Origin: Microglena sp. YARC
Taxonomy: Eukaryota; Chlorophyta; Chlorophyceae; Chlamydomonadales; Chlamydomonadaceae
DNA: 64,000 bases
Direction: 5' to 3'
NCBI GenBank assembly: GCA_022414725.1
Contig: CM039464.1
Location: forward strand, 58,651,793 to 58,715,792
Shown: one piece after another, positions 38,700-50,600 of the stretch
How the letters are laid out: the number at the start of each line of letters is the position of its first letter
How positions within the stretch are numbered: the first letter of the stretch is position 1
Position numbers and translations under genes: made by a program
Notes under the pieces: generated by a model
What the model saw: only the letters and a program-made list of their open reading frames with translations
Told to the model about the DNA's origin: nothing
The model's database searches: none

Positions 38700-40371
38700 A
38701 CTCATTAAGGGCGCCTGGAGGCGCGTCCCGAATGAATGATTCAAATCCTTTATTCAATGTATTTTGTGTCATTTTAATTCGATTTATTTCTTTCCATTTA
38801 ATTTAATTAACGTGATTTGAATGCATGTAATTGCTTTAAATTTGATCAATTCGAATAGTATTAAATTTGAAGGGCGCCTGGAGGCTTTAAATTAATTGAA
38901 TTCCAATGAATCGATTGATGATTTAGCATTGTTAACTATAAAGTGACGAAAAAGAGAGTTTTTGAAGGTTTGTTGATTTTTAAGCAATACTTAACGTTTC
39001 TTTAATGTAATGAAATGCATGTAAGTAGATTGACTTGCTTTTAAAGAATTTGATGCAAGAAAAATGAGGCCAATCAGGTGACTGGTTTATTTTACGGAAT
39101 TAGTTCAAGGTGTTGCATGTTTCGGCCCAGCCCAGACGTGAACGGTATGTCCCGTCCTCCTGAACGGGTTTTTGGCCAGCGGCAGGTGGCGTGGCTTGGC
39201 CCTGCCCCCGCCCACCGGGTGGCGGTGGCCCCCGCCCCTGCCCCACGCACGGCCCTGAGGTGGGGTCCGTGGGCTAATTATAGCACAAGTACCCTAGGGG
39301 AATGTTTCGTCCATTGTGCTGCTTACATGTTTCGCCTCGAATTTTGTCGACAATTCTGCTCCCAAACCTATGTATAAGCACATGTTTTTAAGTGGTTCAA
39401 ATTTGAAATGTTAGCTCAAAACACCCTGAAATCAAATTGTTAACCTTTAATTGTAGCTTTTTGGCCCAAGCTGAGCTCCTTTTCGTGAATTGCGATGATC
39501 AGAATTTGTCCGGTATAAATAAGTCTTATAATTCATCAAAAAAATAGAATGTTCAACTTTTTGATATTTTTCATAAAACCTGAAATTTTGGTTTGTGACA
39601 CACTAACGGACGGACATTTTAATGGGGTTATCCCTCTTCAAATAAAGGGCGCCTGGAGGCGCGTCCCGAATGAAAATGTTTTAAATAATCTGTATTTAAT
39701 TATAAAGGGCGCCTGGAGGCGCGTCCCGAATGAAAATGTTTTAAAATAATCTGTATTTAATTGAATTTTTAATTGTATAATTTTATTATTGCACAATTTT
39801 TTAATTAATTAAATAAATTGTATAAATGAATGAATAACAAGATCAAAATGAATTAATCGAATTCTGTTAAATTAATTGATTAATTGTAAGGTATTAATTA
39901 ATTCATTAATCAATTAATTAATTACAGAATTAATTAAATTGGGTTGAAGTAATTATCAATTAAATTTAATTTTATTAATTACTTAATTCATTAATTAAAA
40001 TTGATTTAATTTTTTGATAGAATCAAAATTGTGTTGTATTTATTTGAATTGAATGCATTTAATTGATTTTAATTGTATTCATTTGAATTCAATAGATTCG
40101 GATTTAGTTGAATTGAATCGATGGATGTAGCTTCGTGTACTACGACAATTGACATTTTGTAGGGTTGTTAAATTTGAAGCAGTATTAAACGTGCCTGGAC
40201 TGTCTTGTAGATAGGCTTTATTTGCAAGCAGTTGATGCACACGAAATGTAACCAATTAGAGGTATGGTTGAATCTGTTTGGTCAGCCGCATACAAGCTTG
40301 ATGTGGCTTCATTCCCCACAGGTATGACAATTAATTCGGGACCCCCAGGACACAAGCCGCTTGTTGCCTAA
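38700..40371. repeat. AT-rich region with GGGCGCCTGGAGGCGCGTCC boxes
   Basis: A conserved box (GGGCGCCTGGAGGCGCGTCC followed by CGAATGA) occurs at about 38708, 39648 and 39707, with a partial copy at 38873. The inner GGCGCCTGGAGGCGC is itself a near-palindrome. The surrounding DNA is TTAATTAA-rich and non-coding. The stretch from about 39280 onward is duplicated at about 54470-55790 with many small indels. Confidence 0.75.
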
Positions 40372-41420
40372 TACAATATCGTATTACGAGATTGCAGGGT
40401 GATAAGCGGTCGGACACATGTTTTGCCAATGAGGTTGTAGAGTCGGCGTGTCCCTGGCGTGCGTAGGATTGAACAAATATTCTCGACAGCCTGGACACGT
40501 GGCATCTGAATTATGGTCAACTGCTGGCATTCAAACCACTAAGCAACTAAACCCTGAACACATTAGAAGTCACGGGCAGGACATGGGGCAAATAGTCGAG
40601 AAATAGTTGATATGCAGAATGCGAGAAAGTGAGAGGAGGGAGGCTGGGAGTTTCAAAAGTAGTGGAGTAAGTAGGTCCTCATAGCAGAATAAGCTACACA
40701 ACATTTGAACACTTTTGAGAAGGATCATGACCGCTGCAATGCTGATATCTCTAGTCATGCGCACTCCAACAACGAGCCAACTGTTTGGGTGCAAAGTTTG
40801 CTAGGATCAGCGGCACAGATGGAGAGAGACAAACAAATGTACAATGAGACACGTGGAACCTAGGGGGGTCATCAGAGGCCTAAAGCATACATACAACATA
40901 TATAATATATATAAACCATGACATGCCATGCTATGCTGCACCATGCCATGCCATACCAATATACTATGCAGGTAGGTACAAACCATACCATGCTATGCTA
41001 CACCATGCCATAGCACACCATTAGGACATTGTATCATGCATGCTGGTATACACCATACCATGCCATGCTATACTGCACCATGCCATAGCACACCCTACTA
41101 CCATGCTAACATGCATGTAGGTTCAAACCATACCATGCCATGCTACACCATGCCATACCACACCAATATACCTTTGTATCATGCATGTTGGTATAAACCA
41201 TAACATGCCATGCTATGTTGCACCATGACAGACCATACCAATATACCATGCTATGCCACACCATGTTATACGACAACATACTACCAAGTTACCATGCATG
41301 CAGGTATAAACCATAACATGCCATGCTACGCTGCACCATGTCATACCATATCAATATACCATGCATGTAAGTACAAATCATACCATGCTATGCTACCCCA
41401 TACCATATGACACCATTATG
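40372..41420 (+). repeat. Dispersed repeat block, copy 2
   Basis: This is nearly the same sequence as 10334-11400, including the CATGC-rich array. Here it leads directly into the giant GGTGT array rather than into the 165-bp satellite. Confidence 0.85.
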
Positions 41421-44400
41421 TGTGGTGTGATGTGGTGCGTTGTGGTGTGTTTTGGTGTGCTTTGGTGTGATTTGGTGTGTTTTGGTGCGCTGTGTTGTGT
41501 TGTGCAGTGTTGTGGTGAGTTGTTGTGTGGTGTGGTGATTTGTGTTGTGTGTTGTGTTGTGGCATGTCGTGTTGTGTCGTGTCATGTCATGTGGTGTGGT
41601 GAGGTGAGGTGTGGTGTGGTGTGGTGTGGTGTGGTGTGGTGTGGTGTGGTGTGTGGTGTGGTGAAGTGTGATGAGGTGTGGTGTGGTGTGGTGTGGTGTG
41701 GTATGGTGTGGTGTGGTGTGGTGTGGTGTGGTGTGGTGCGTTGTGGTGCGTTGTGGTGAGGTGTGTTGTGTTTTGTCGTGGTGCGTTGTAGTTTGTTTTG
41801 GTGTGTTGTGTTTTGTTGTGTTGTGTTGTGGTTCGTTTTGTTGTGTTGCATTGTGTTGTGTTGTGTTGGGTTGTGTCATGTCATTTTGTGTCATTTTTTT
41901 GTCAATTTTGTGTCATTTTGTTCACGTTGTGTTGTGTTGTGTTGTGTTGTAGTTTGGTGCATTGAAGTGTGTTTTGTTGTGTTATGTTGTGATGTGGTGC
42001 GTGTGGTGCGTTGTGGTGCGTTATTTTGTGTTGTGTGTGCTATGTTGTACCATGTAATTTTGTGTTGTGTCATGTAATTTGTGTCCTTTTGTGTCAATTT
42101 GTATCATTTTGTGTAGTGTCCTGTTGTGGTGTGTTGTGGTGTAATGTGGTACGTTGTGGTTTGTTTTCATGTGTTGTGTTGTGTTGTGTTGTGTTGTGTT
42201 GTGGCGTATAATATCATGTCATGTTGTTTTGTGTTGATTTGTGTCATTTTGTGTCTTGGTGTGGTGTGGTGAGGTGTGGTGAGGTATGGGTGCAGTGTGG
42301 GTGGGTGTGTGGTGAGGGTGTGTTGCGTTGTAGTTGTCTTCTGAGTGGTAAGGTGTGGTGTGGTGTGGTGTGGTGAGGTGAGGCGTGGTGTGGTTTGAGG
42401 TGGTGTGGTGTGATGTGGTGTGGCGTGGCGTATCATGTCGTGTTGTTTTGTGTCGATTTGTGTCGTTTTATTTCGTGGTATGGTATGGTGTGGTGCAGTG
42501 TACTGTGGGTGCGGCTGTGTGGTTGCTTTGGTGTGATTTGGTGTGTTTTGGTGCGTTGTGTTGTTGTTGTGCAGTGTTGTGGTGAGTTTTTATTTTTTTT
42601 TTTTTTTGTGGTGTGGTGTGGTGATGTATGTTGTGTGTTGTGTTGTGGAATGTCGTGTTGTGTCGTGTCATGTCATGTGGCGTATGTGGTGTGAGGTGTG
42701 GTGCGGAGTGGTGTGTGGTGAGTGTGGTGTGTTTGTGTGGTGTGGTGTGGTTGTGGTGTGGGTGTGGTGGTGTGGGTGAGCGCGTGGTGTGGTGTGAGCG
42801 GATGGTGTGGTGTAGGTTGTGTTGTGGTGTGGTGTGGTGCCGTTTGGTGTGGTTGTGGTGTAGGCTAGGAGCCGTGGTGTGGGTCGGAGGTGTAGGCTGG
42901 TTGTTGTGGTTGTGTGTGGTGAGGTGTGGTGTGGTAAGGTTGTGATGTTGATAGGTTTGTTGCGGTTGTGTTGTGTGTGGCGTGGTGCGTGGTGGTGTGT
43001 GTTGTTGTGGTGTGTATGTGTTGTGTTGTATTGTGTGTGGTGTTTTGGTGTTGTGACATGTGTGGTGTGGGTTGGTGAGGCGTGTTGGTCTGGTGGTGTG
43101 GTGTAGTGCGTATTGTGGGCGTGCGCCATATCATGTTGTGTTGTTTTGTGTCGATTTGTGTCATTGTGTATCGTGGTATGGTATGGTGTGGTGCGGTGTT
43201 GTTGGTGTGTGTGTGGTGTGGTGTGGTGTGGCGTGCGTGGCGTTGGTGTTGGTGTCGGTTGTGGTGTGGTGTGTGTGTGGTGTGTGGTTGTGGTGTAAGT
43301 TGTTTGGTGTGTAATGGTGTGGTGTGGTAGTGGTGAGGGTTGTGGTGTGGTTGGTGGTGGTGTGGTGTGGTGAGGGTGGGGTGGTGGTGTGGTGTGGTGG
43401 GGTGTGGTTGGTGTGTGGTGTGGTGAGGCGTGGTGTAGGCTGTGGTGGTTGTATTGTGTTGTGTTGTTTTGTGGTGTGGTGTGGTAAGGTGTGATGTGGT
43501 AAGGTTTGGTGTGGTAAGGTTTGGTGTGGTGTGGTGTGGTATGGTGTGGTGTGGTGAGGCGTGAGTGTGGTTTGGTGTGGAATTGAGGTGTGGTATGGGT
43601 TGCGTGGCGTGACTGTCGTGTTGCCTTTGTGTCGATTTGGTTTCTTTGTGTCGCGGTACATGTATGGTGTGGTGTTGGGTGTGGTGGGTAAATGTGTGGT
43701 AGTAGTAGTGTGGTGTGGCGTGGTGTGGTGTGGTGTGGGTGGTGGTGTAACGGTGTGGAGCGTTGTGGGTTTGGTGTGGTGTGGTGTGGCTGAGGTGTCG
43801 TGTGGTGAGGTGTGGTGTGGGGGTGCTGTGGCGGTGAGCGTGGCGTGGTGTGTGGTGTGGTGTGGTGGAGATGTGGTGTGGTTGTGGATGTGGTGTGGTG
43901 TGGTGTGAGTGTGAGTGAAGGCGTGGTGTGGTTTGAGGTGGTGGTCATGTGGTGTGGTGTGGTGTGGTGTGGTGTGGTTGTGGTGTGGTGTGGTGAGGTT
44001 GGTGGAGGTGTGGTTTGGTGGGTGTGGTGATCCGTGGCGATTGGTGTGTTGGTGTGGTGTGGGTGGTGTGGTGTGGGTGTGGTGTGGTGCGGTGTGGGTG
44101 TGGAGTGGTTGTGGGTGTGGTGAAGGCGTGTGTTGTTTTGAGTGGGTGTGGTGTGGTGTGGTGCCTGGTGTGGGTGTGGTGGTGGTGTGGGCGTTGCGTG
44201 GCGTAGGCCGTGGCGTATGCATGTCGTGTTGTTTTCGTTTCGATTTGTGTCATTTTATGTCGTGGTATGGTATGGGTGTTGGTTAACGGGTGTAATAGTG
44301 GTGCGGTGGGTGTGGTGTGGTTGGTGTGAGGTTGAGGTTGGTGTGTGGTCGAGGTGTGGTGGTGGTGAGGTGTGGTGTGGTGTTGGTGGTGGGTGTGGTG

Positions 44401-47400
44401 TGGTGGTGGTGTGGTGTGTGTGAGGTGTGGCTGTGGTGTGGTGTGAATGTGTGTGGTGTGGTGTGGTGTGGTGTGGTGTGGGTGGCTGTGGTGTGGTGAG
44501 TTGGGTGAGGCGTGGTGTGGCTTTAGGTGGTGTTCATCGTGGTGTGGTGTGGGTGTGGTGTGGTGTGGTGTGGTGTGGTGAGTGTGGTGTGGTGTGGTGC
44601 CGGTGTGGTGAAGGTGAGGGTGTGGTGTGGCGTGGGCGTGGTGTGTGGTGTGGTGTGGTGTGGTGTGGTGTTGGGTGTGGTGTGACTCGTGGTGTGGTTG
44701 TGGGGTGGGTGGTGGGTGTGGTTGGTGTGGTGTGGTGAGGCGTGTGTGTGTTTGAGGTGGTGTGGTGTGGTGTTGGTATTGTGTGGTGTGGTGGGGCGTG
44801 GCGTGGCGTCTCATGTCCGGTTGTTTTGGTGTATGATTTGATGGTCATTTTATGTCGTGGTATAATATGGTGTGGTACGTATGTATTTGGTGCGGTGTGT
44901 GGTGTGGTGTGGTGTGAGGTGTGGTGTGGTGTGGGTGTGTGTGAGGTTGGGTGTGGTGTGGTGTGGTGTGGTGGATGTGATGGTGTGGGGTGTTGTGGTG
45001 AGGAACGATGGTGTGGTGTGGTGAGGCGAGGTGTGGTGTGGTGCTGTGTGGTGTGTGTGTGGTGTGGTGGCGGTTTGGTGTGGTGTGGGTGTGGTGTGGT
45101 GTGGTTGTGGTGTGGTGTGGTGAGGGCGTGTGTGGTTTTGGTGAGGTGTAGTGTGGTAGGGGTGTGGCGTATCAAATGTCATGGTATGTTTGTTTCGATT
45201 TGTGTCGTTTGTGCGTTGGATATGGTAATGGTGTGGTGCGGTGAGGTTTTGTGTGGTGATAATGGTGGTTTGGCGTGGGGTGTGGTGTGGTGTGGTGTGT
45301 GTGGTGTGTGGTGTGTGTGGTCGATGGTGTGGCGTGTGCGTAGATGGAGGCTGTGGTTGGTGGTGGTGGTGTGGTGGTGTTTGTGGTGTGGTGTGGATGT
45401 GGCTGGGTGGTTGTGGCGGTGGTGCCGTGGTGGTGGTGTGGTGTGGTATTACTGGGTTTTTGTGTGGTGTGGATTTTGTGTGGTGTGGTGTGGTGTGGTA
45501 AGGTGGATGTGGTAATGTTTGGTGTGGTTGTGTTGTGTTGAGTTGTGTTTGTTGGTGGTTTGGTTGGGTGTGGGTGTGGTGAGGCGTGTGTGGTTGGTGT
45601 GGTGTGGTTGGAGCTAAATGTGTGGCGTGGCGTAAATCATGTCATGTTGTTTTTGTGTTGATTCGGGCCGTCGTTGTGGTTTCTTTGGTATGGTAATGGA
45701 TGGGGTTCGGACGTGTGGGTGTGGTGCGGTGTAGTGTGTGGTGTGGAGGGTGTGGTGTGGTGTGTGTGGGTGTGGTGTGGAGCGTTGATGGTGTGGTGTG
45801 GTGTGTGTGGTGTGGTCGTGGGTGTGGTGTGGTGTGGTGTGGTGCGGTGCGGTGGCGAGTGCGGTGCGTGGTGGTGGTGGTGTGGTGTTTAAGGTGTGGT
45901 GTGCGGTGGGTGTGGTGTGGTGTCGGTGTTGGTGAGAGCGTGGTGTGGCGTGGTGGAGGCTGTGTGGTGGGTTGTGGTAAATGGTGTGGTGTGGTGTGTT
46001 GTTGTGGTGTGGTGGGTGTGGTGTGGTGGGTGTGGTGTGGTGTCGTGTGGTAAAGGTGTGGTGTGGTGTGGTGTGGTGTGGTGTGGTGTGGTCGTGGTTG
46101 TGGTGTGGTGAGCGCCGGTTGCGTGGTGTGTTGTGTGGTGTGGTGTGATGTGGTGTTGGTGTGGCGAGGTTGTGGATGGTTTGGTTTGGTGAAGGGTGTA
46201 GTGTGGTATGGTGTGGCGTGGCGCTATGCATGTCATGTTTTTTGTTTTCGATTGTGATCGTTTTGTGTCGGTGGAAAATGGTATGGGGTGTGGTGCGGTA
46301 GTGGTTTGGTGTGGTGTAGTGTGTGAGTTTGGGCGTGGTGTGGTGTGGTGTGTGGTGTGTGGTGTGTGGTGTGTGGTGTGTGGTGTTGTGGTGTGGTCGT
46401 GGCGGGCGTAGTGAGGTGTGGAAATGTTGGTGTGTTGTGGTGTGGTTTATTTGGTGTGGTGTGGTGTGGTGTGGTGTGGTGTGGTGGTGTGGTGTGGTAT
46501 TATTGATGTTTTGTGTGGGTGGTTTTGTGTGGTGTGGTGTGGTGTGGTAAGGTGTTGATGTGGTAAGCCGGGTTGGTGTGTTTGTGGTCGTTGTTTGAGT
46601 TGTGTTGGGTGGTTGTGGTTTTGGTGTGTTGGTGTGGTGAGGCCGGTGGGTGGGGTTTGGTGTGGTGTGGTGTGCTATGGTGTGGCGTGGCGTATCATGT
46701 CATGTTGTTTGGTGTTGATTCGGGTGTTGTGTGTCTTGGTATGGTATGGTGTGGTGCGGTGTGGTGTGGTACGGTGCCTAGTGGTGTGTGGCGATGGTGT
46801 GGTGTGGTGTGGCTGTGGTGGTGGAGCGTGTGGTGTGGTGTGGTTGTGGTCGGTGGGTGGTGTGGTTGTGGTGTGGTGTGGTGGGTGGCGGTCGGTGCTC
46901 GTGCAGTGAGGTGAGGTGTGGTAAGGTGTGGTGTGGGCGAGGTGTGGGTGTGGTGTGGTGGTGGTGTTTGAGGTGTGGTGTGGTGTGGTGGTAGTCGGTG
47001 TGTGTGGTGTGGTGAGGCGTGGTGTGGCGTGGTGGAGGCTGTGTGGGTGTGGTGTCGGTGTGGTATGGTTGTGGTGTGGTGTGGTGTGTGTGGTGTGGGT
47101 TGCGGTGTGGTTGGTGTTGGTGTGGTGTGGTGTGGATGTGGTGTGGTGTGTAAGGTGTGATGTGGTGTGGGTGGTGGGTGTGGTGTGGGTGTGTGTGGTG
47201 TGGTGTGGTTGGATGTGGTGTGGTGTGGTGTGGTAAGGTTGATGTGGTAAGGTTTGGTGTGGTGTGGGTGTGGTGTGGTGTGATGTGGGTGTGGTGTGGT
47301 GAGCAGTCGTGGTGTGGTCTGGTGGGTGTAGTGTGGGTATGGTGTGGCGTGGCGTATAATTTATGGTTGTTTTTGTTTTCGATTTTGTCGTTTTGGCTCC

Positions 47401-49377
47401 GTGGGAAGGTAGGGTGTGGGCAGTGTGGTTTGGTGTGGTGTAGTGTGTTGGGTTGGCGTGGTGATGGTGTGGTGTGGTGTGTGGCTGTGTGGTGTGTGGT
47501 CTGTGGCTGCTGCGTGGGTGGTGTGCGCGTGTGAGGTGTGGTGTGGTGTGGTGTGGGTGGGTTTATTTGTGGTGTGGTGGTGGTGTGTAGGTGGCTGTGG
47601 AGTGTGGTGTGGTGTGTGGTGTGGCTGTGGTGTGGTGTTATGTGATTTTGGTGTGGTGTGGGTTTGTGTGGTGTGGTGTGGTGTGGTAAGAGTGTCGATG
47701 TGGTAAGGTTGGTGTGTTTGGTGTTTGTGTTGAGTTGTGTTGTGTTGTGATTTGGTGTGGTGTGGAGTGGGAGTGAGGCGTTGGTGTGGTTTGGTGTGGT
47801 GTGGTGTAGGTGTGCTAAGGTGTGGCGTGGCGTTCATGTCGTGTTGGTTTTTGGTGTTGATATCGGTTGTACGGCTTGTGGTGTCTTGGTTATGTATGGT
47901 GTGGGTGCGGTGTGGTGCTGGTGCGGCTGTAGTGTGGGTGTGGGTGCGGTGCGGTGCGGTGCGGTGTGGATAAGCGGTCATGGTGTGGCGAAAGGTGTGG
48001 TTTGGTGTGGTGTGGTGTGGTTTTGAGGTGTGGCTGTGGTGTGGTGGGTGCGTGAGGGTGTGGTGTGGCGAGGCGTGGCATCTTGTGGTGTTTGGTGTTG
48101 ATGTTGTGTGTGTTGTTGTTGTGTTTGGATGTGGCCGTGGCGTATCGAGTCGTGTGGTTTTTGTGTATTATTCGGGCTCGCTGTGTTTCTTGGGTATGGT
48201 ATGATGTGGTCAGGTGGTGGGTGGTGGGTAGCGTGTAGTTGTGATGGTGTGGGTGTGGTGGTGGTGTGGTGTGGTAGTGGTGTGGTGTGGTGAGCGTGAG
48301 TATGTGGTGAGGTGTGGTGTGGTGTGTGTGGCGTGGCGTGGCGTGGCGTGGTGTTGTGGTGGTGGGTGTGATGTGTTGTGGTGGTGTGGTGGTGTTTGGT
48401 GTGGGTGGGGTGTGGGTGTAGGTGCTGGTGTGGTGTGTGCGGTGGTGGTTGTGGGCTGTAGTGGTGGTGAATAGTGTGGTAGGCGTGGATGTGGCATGGG
48501 ATGTAAAGGCTGTGTGTTGTTCGTTGTGTTGTGTTGTGCGTGTGGTGAAGAAGAGTGTGATGTGATAAGGTAGGTTTGTTGCGGGTGTTTGTGGTGTGGG
48601 TGGTGCGTGGTGTGGTGTGTTGTGGTGTGTTTGTGTTTGTGTTTGTACCATTGTGGTGTGGTAGTGGTTTTGGTGTGGTGTGGTGGGTGTGGAGAGGGCG
48701 TAGTGTTGGTTTGGGTGTGGTGTGGTGTGGTATGGTGTCCCGGCTGCATATCATGTGTGTGTTGTTTTGTGTCCGATTTGTGTCATTGGTGTATCGGTGG
48801 TATGGTATGGTGTGTGCGGTGTTGTGTGGTGTGGTGTGGTGTGGTGGGTGTTGTGGTGTGGCGTGGGATGTGGTGTGGGGTGTGGTAGTGGTAGGATGGT
48901 GTGGTGGTGTGGTGTAAAATGTTTGGTGTGGTATGGGTGTTGGTGTGGTGTGGTAGAAGGTGTGTAGGGTGTGGTGTGGTGTGGATGTGGGCTGTGGTGA
49001 GGGTAAGTGGTGCATGGTCTAGGTGGTGGTGTGGTAGAGGGTGTGTGTGTGTGTGAAAGGGCGTGCGATTTGTAGGCTTGTGTGTGGTGTAGAAGGTTTG
49101 CTGTTGTGATAATGATTTTGTGGTGTGAGTGGGTGAGCGTGTGAATGTGTAAGGGTGTTGGCTGGGTGGTGGTTTAAGGTGTTGGATGGGGTGTGGTCCG
49201 TGGTATGGTTGGGGTGTGGTTGAGAGCGATGCTCTGTGGTTTGGTGTGATGAGTGATGTATGGTGTCTTGCGTGGCGTGACATGTCGTGGTTGCTTTGTG
49301 TCGATTTGTTCTAACGGTTTTCGAGTGTACGTGGTATGTAATTGGTGTGAGTGATCGGTGTGGTGCGGCTACTGAGC
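41421..49377 (+). repeat. Giant GGTGT pentanucleotide satellite with periodic box
   Basis: About 8 kb is dominated by (GGTGT)n on the plus strand, with almost no A or C. A conserved 60-75-bp box (CATGTCGTGTTGTTTTGTGT, CGATTTGTGTCATTTTGTGT, CGTGGTATGGTATGG) interrupts it about every 250-700 bp, near 42205, 42435, 43125, 43605, 44220, 44810, 45170, 45630, 46220, 46690, 47360, 47830, 48735 and 49265. The array becomes increasingly irregular toward the gap. The long open frames on both strands are low-complexity artefacts. Confidence 0.93.
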
Positions 49378-50377
49378 NNNNNNNNNNNNNNNNNNNNNNN
49401 NNNNNNNNNNNNNNNNNNNNNNNNNNNNNNNNNNNNNNNNNNNNNNNNNNNNNNNNNNNNNNNNNNNNNNNNNNNNNNNNNNNNNNNNNNNNNNNNNNNN
49501 NNNNNNNNNNNNNNNNNNNNNNNNNNNNNNNNNNNNNNNNNNNNNNNNNNNNNNNNNNNNNNNNNNNNNNNNNNNNNNNNNNNNNNNNNNNNNNNNNNNN
49601 NNNNNNNNNNNNNNNNNNNNNNNNNNNNNNNNNNNNNNNNNNNNNNNNNNNNNNNNNNNNNNNNNNNNNNNNNNNNNNNNNNNNNNNNNNNNNNNNNNNN
49701 NNNNNNNNNNNNNNNNNNNNNNNNNNNNNNNNNNNNNNNNNNNNNNNNNNNNNNNNNNNNNNNNNNNNNNNNNNNNNNNNNNNNNNNNNNNNNNNNNNNN
49801 NNNNNNNNNNNNNNNNNNNNNNNNNNNNNNNNNNNNNNNNNNNNNNNNNNNNNNNNNNNNNNNNNNNNNNNNNNNNNNNNNNNNNNNNNNNNNNNNNNNN
49901 NNNNNNNNNNNNNNNNNNNNNNNNNNNNNNNNNNNNNNNNNNNNNNNNNNNNNNNNNNNNNNNNNNNNNNNNNNNNNNNNNNNNNNNNNNNNNNNNNNNN
50001 NNNNNNNNNNNNNNNNNNNNNNNNNNNNNNNNNNNNNNNNNNNNNNNNNNNNNNNNNNNNNNNNNNNNNNNNNNNNNNNNNNNNNNNNNNNNNNNNNNNN
50101 NNNNNNNNNNNNNNNNNNNNNNNNNNNNNNNNNNNNNNNNNNNNNNNNNNNNNNNNNNNNNNNNNNNNNNNNNNNNNNNNNNNNNNNNNNNNNNNNNNNN
50201 NNNNNNNNNNNNNNNNNNNNNNNNNNNNNNNNNNNNNNNNNNNNNNNNNNNNNNNNNNNNNNNNNNNNNNNNNNNNNNNNNNNNNNNNNNNNNNNNNNNN
50301 NNNNNNNNNNNNNNNNNNNNNNNNNNNNNNNNNNNNNNNNNNNNNNNNNNNNNNNNNNNNNNNNNNNNNNNNNNNNN
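49378..50377. other. Assembly gap of exactly 1000 N
   Basis: The run of N has a round length, which marks a scaffold gap of unknown real size between the GGTGT array and a copy of the dispersed block. Frames spanning it are meaningless. Confidence 0.99.
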
Positions 50378-50600
50378 ATTTGACAAAATTATTGAGAGGA
50401 TCATTTGACCGCATGCAATGCTGTGATATTTCCGTCTAGTCGATGCGCACCGTCCAACTACGAGCCAAATGTTGGGTGAGAGTTTTGCCGTTCAGCAGCA
50501 CAGATGGAGAGAGACAAACTAATGTACAAAGAGACAGGGTGGAACCCAGGGGGGTCATCAAGAGGCCTTAAGCATTCATACTCTATACCACACCGCACAT
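50378..50600 (+). repeat. Dispersed repeat block, partial copy 3
   Basis: This corresponds to about 40690-40900 and 56150-56350 but with many single-base insertions and deletions. It starts inside the block, so the missing left part lies in the gap. Confidence 0.75.

Noticed and set aside
42668..43948. Long open frames (up to 426 codons) on the minus strand of the GGTGT array, rich in Thr, His and Pro
   Set aside because: They follow from the CCACA/ACACC repeat, which rarely forms stops in that direction. Neighbouring frames show the same composition with no domain.
41421..49377. Telomere or subtelomere repeat
   Set aside because: The unit GGTGT is not a known plant or algal telomere repeat such as TTTAGGG, and the array is internal.
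49019..50439. Open frames running through the N block
   Set aside because: Translation of N is meaningless.
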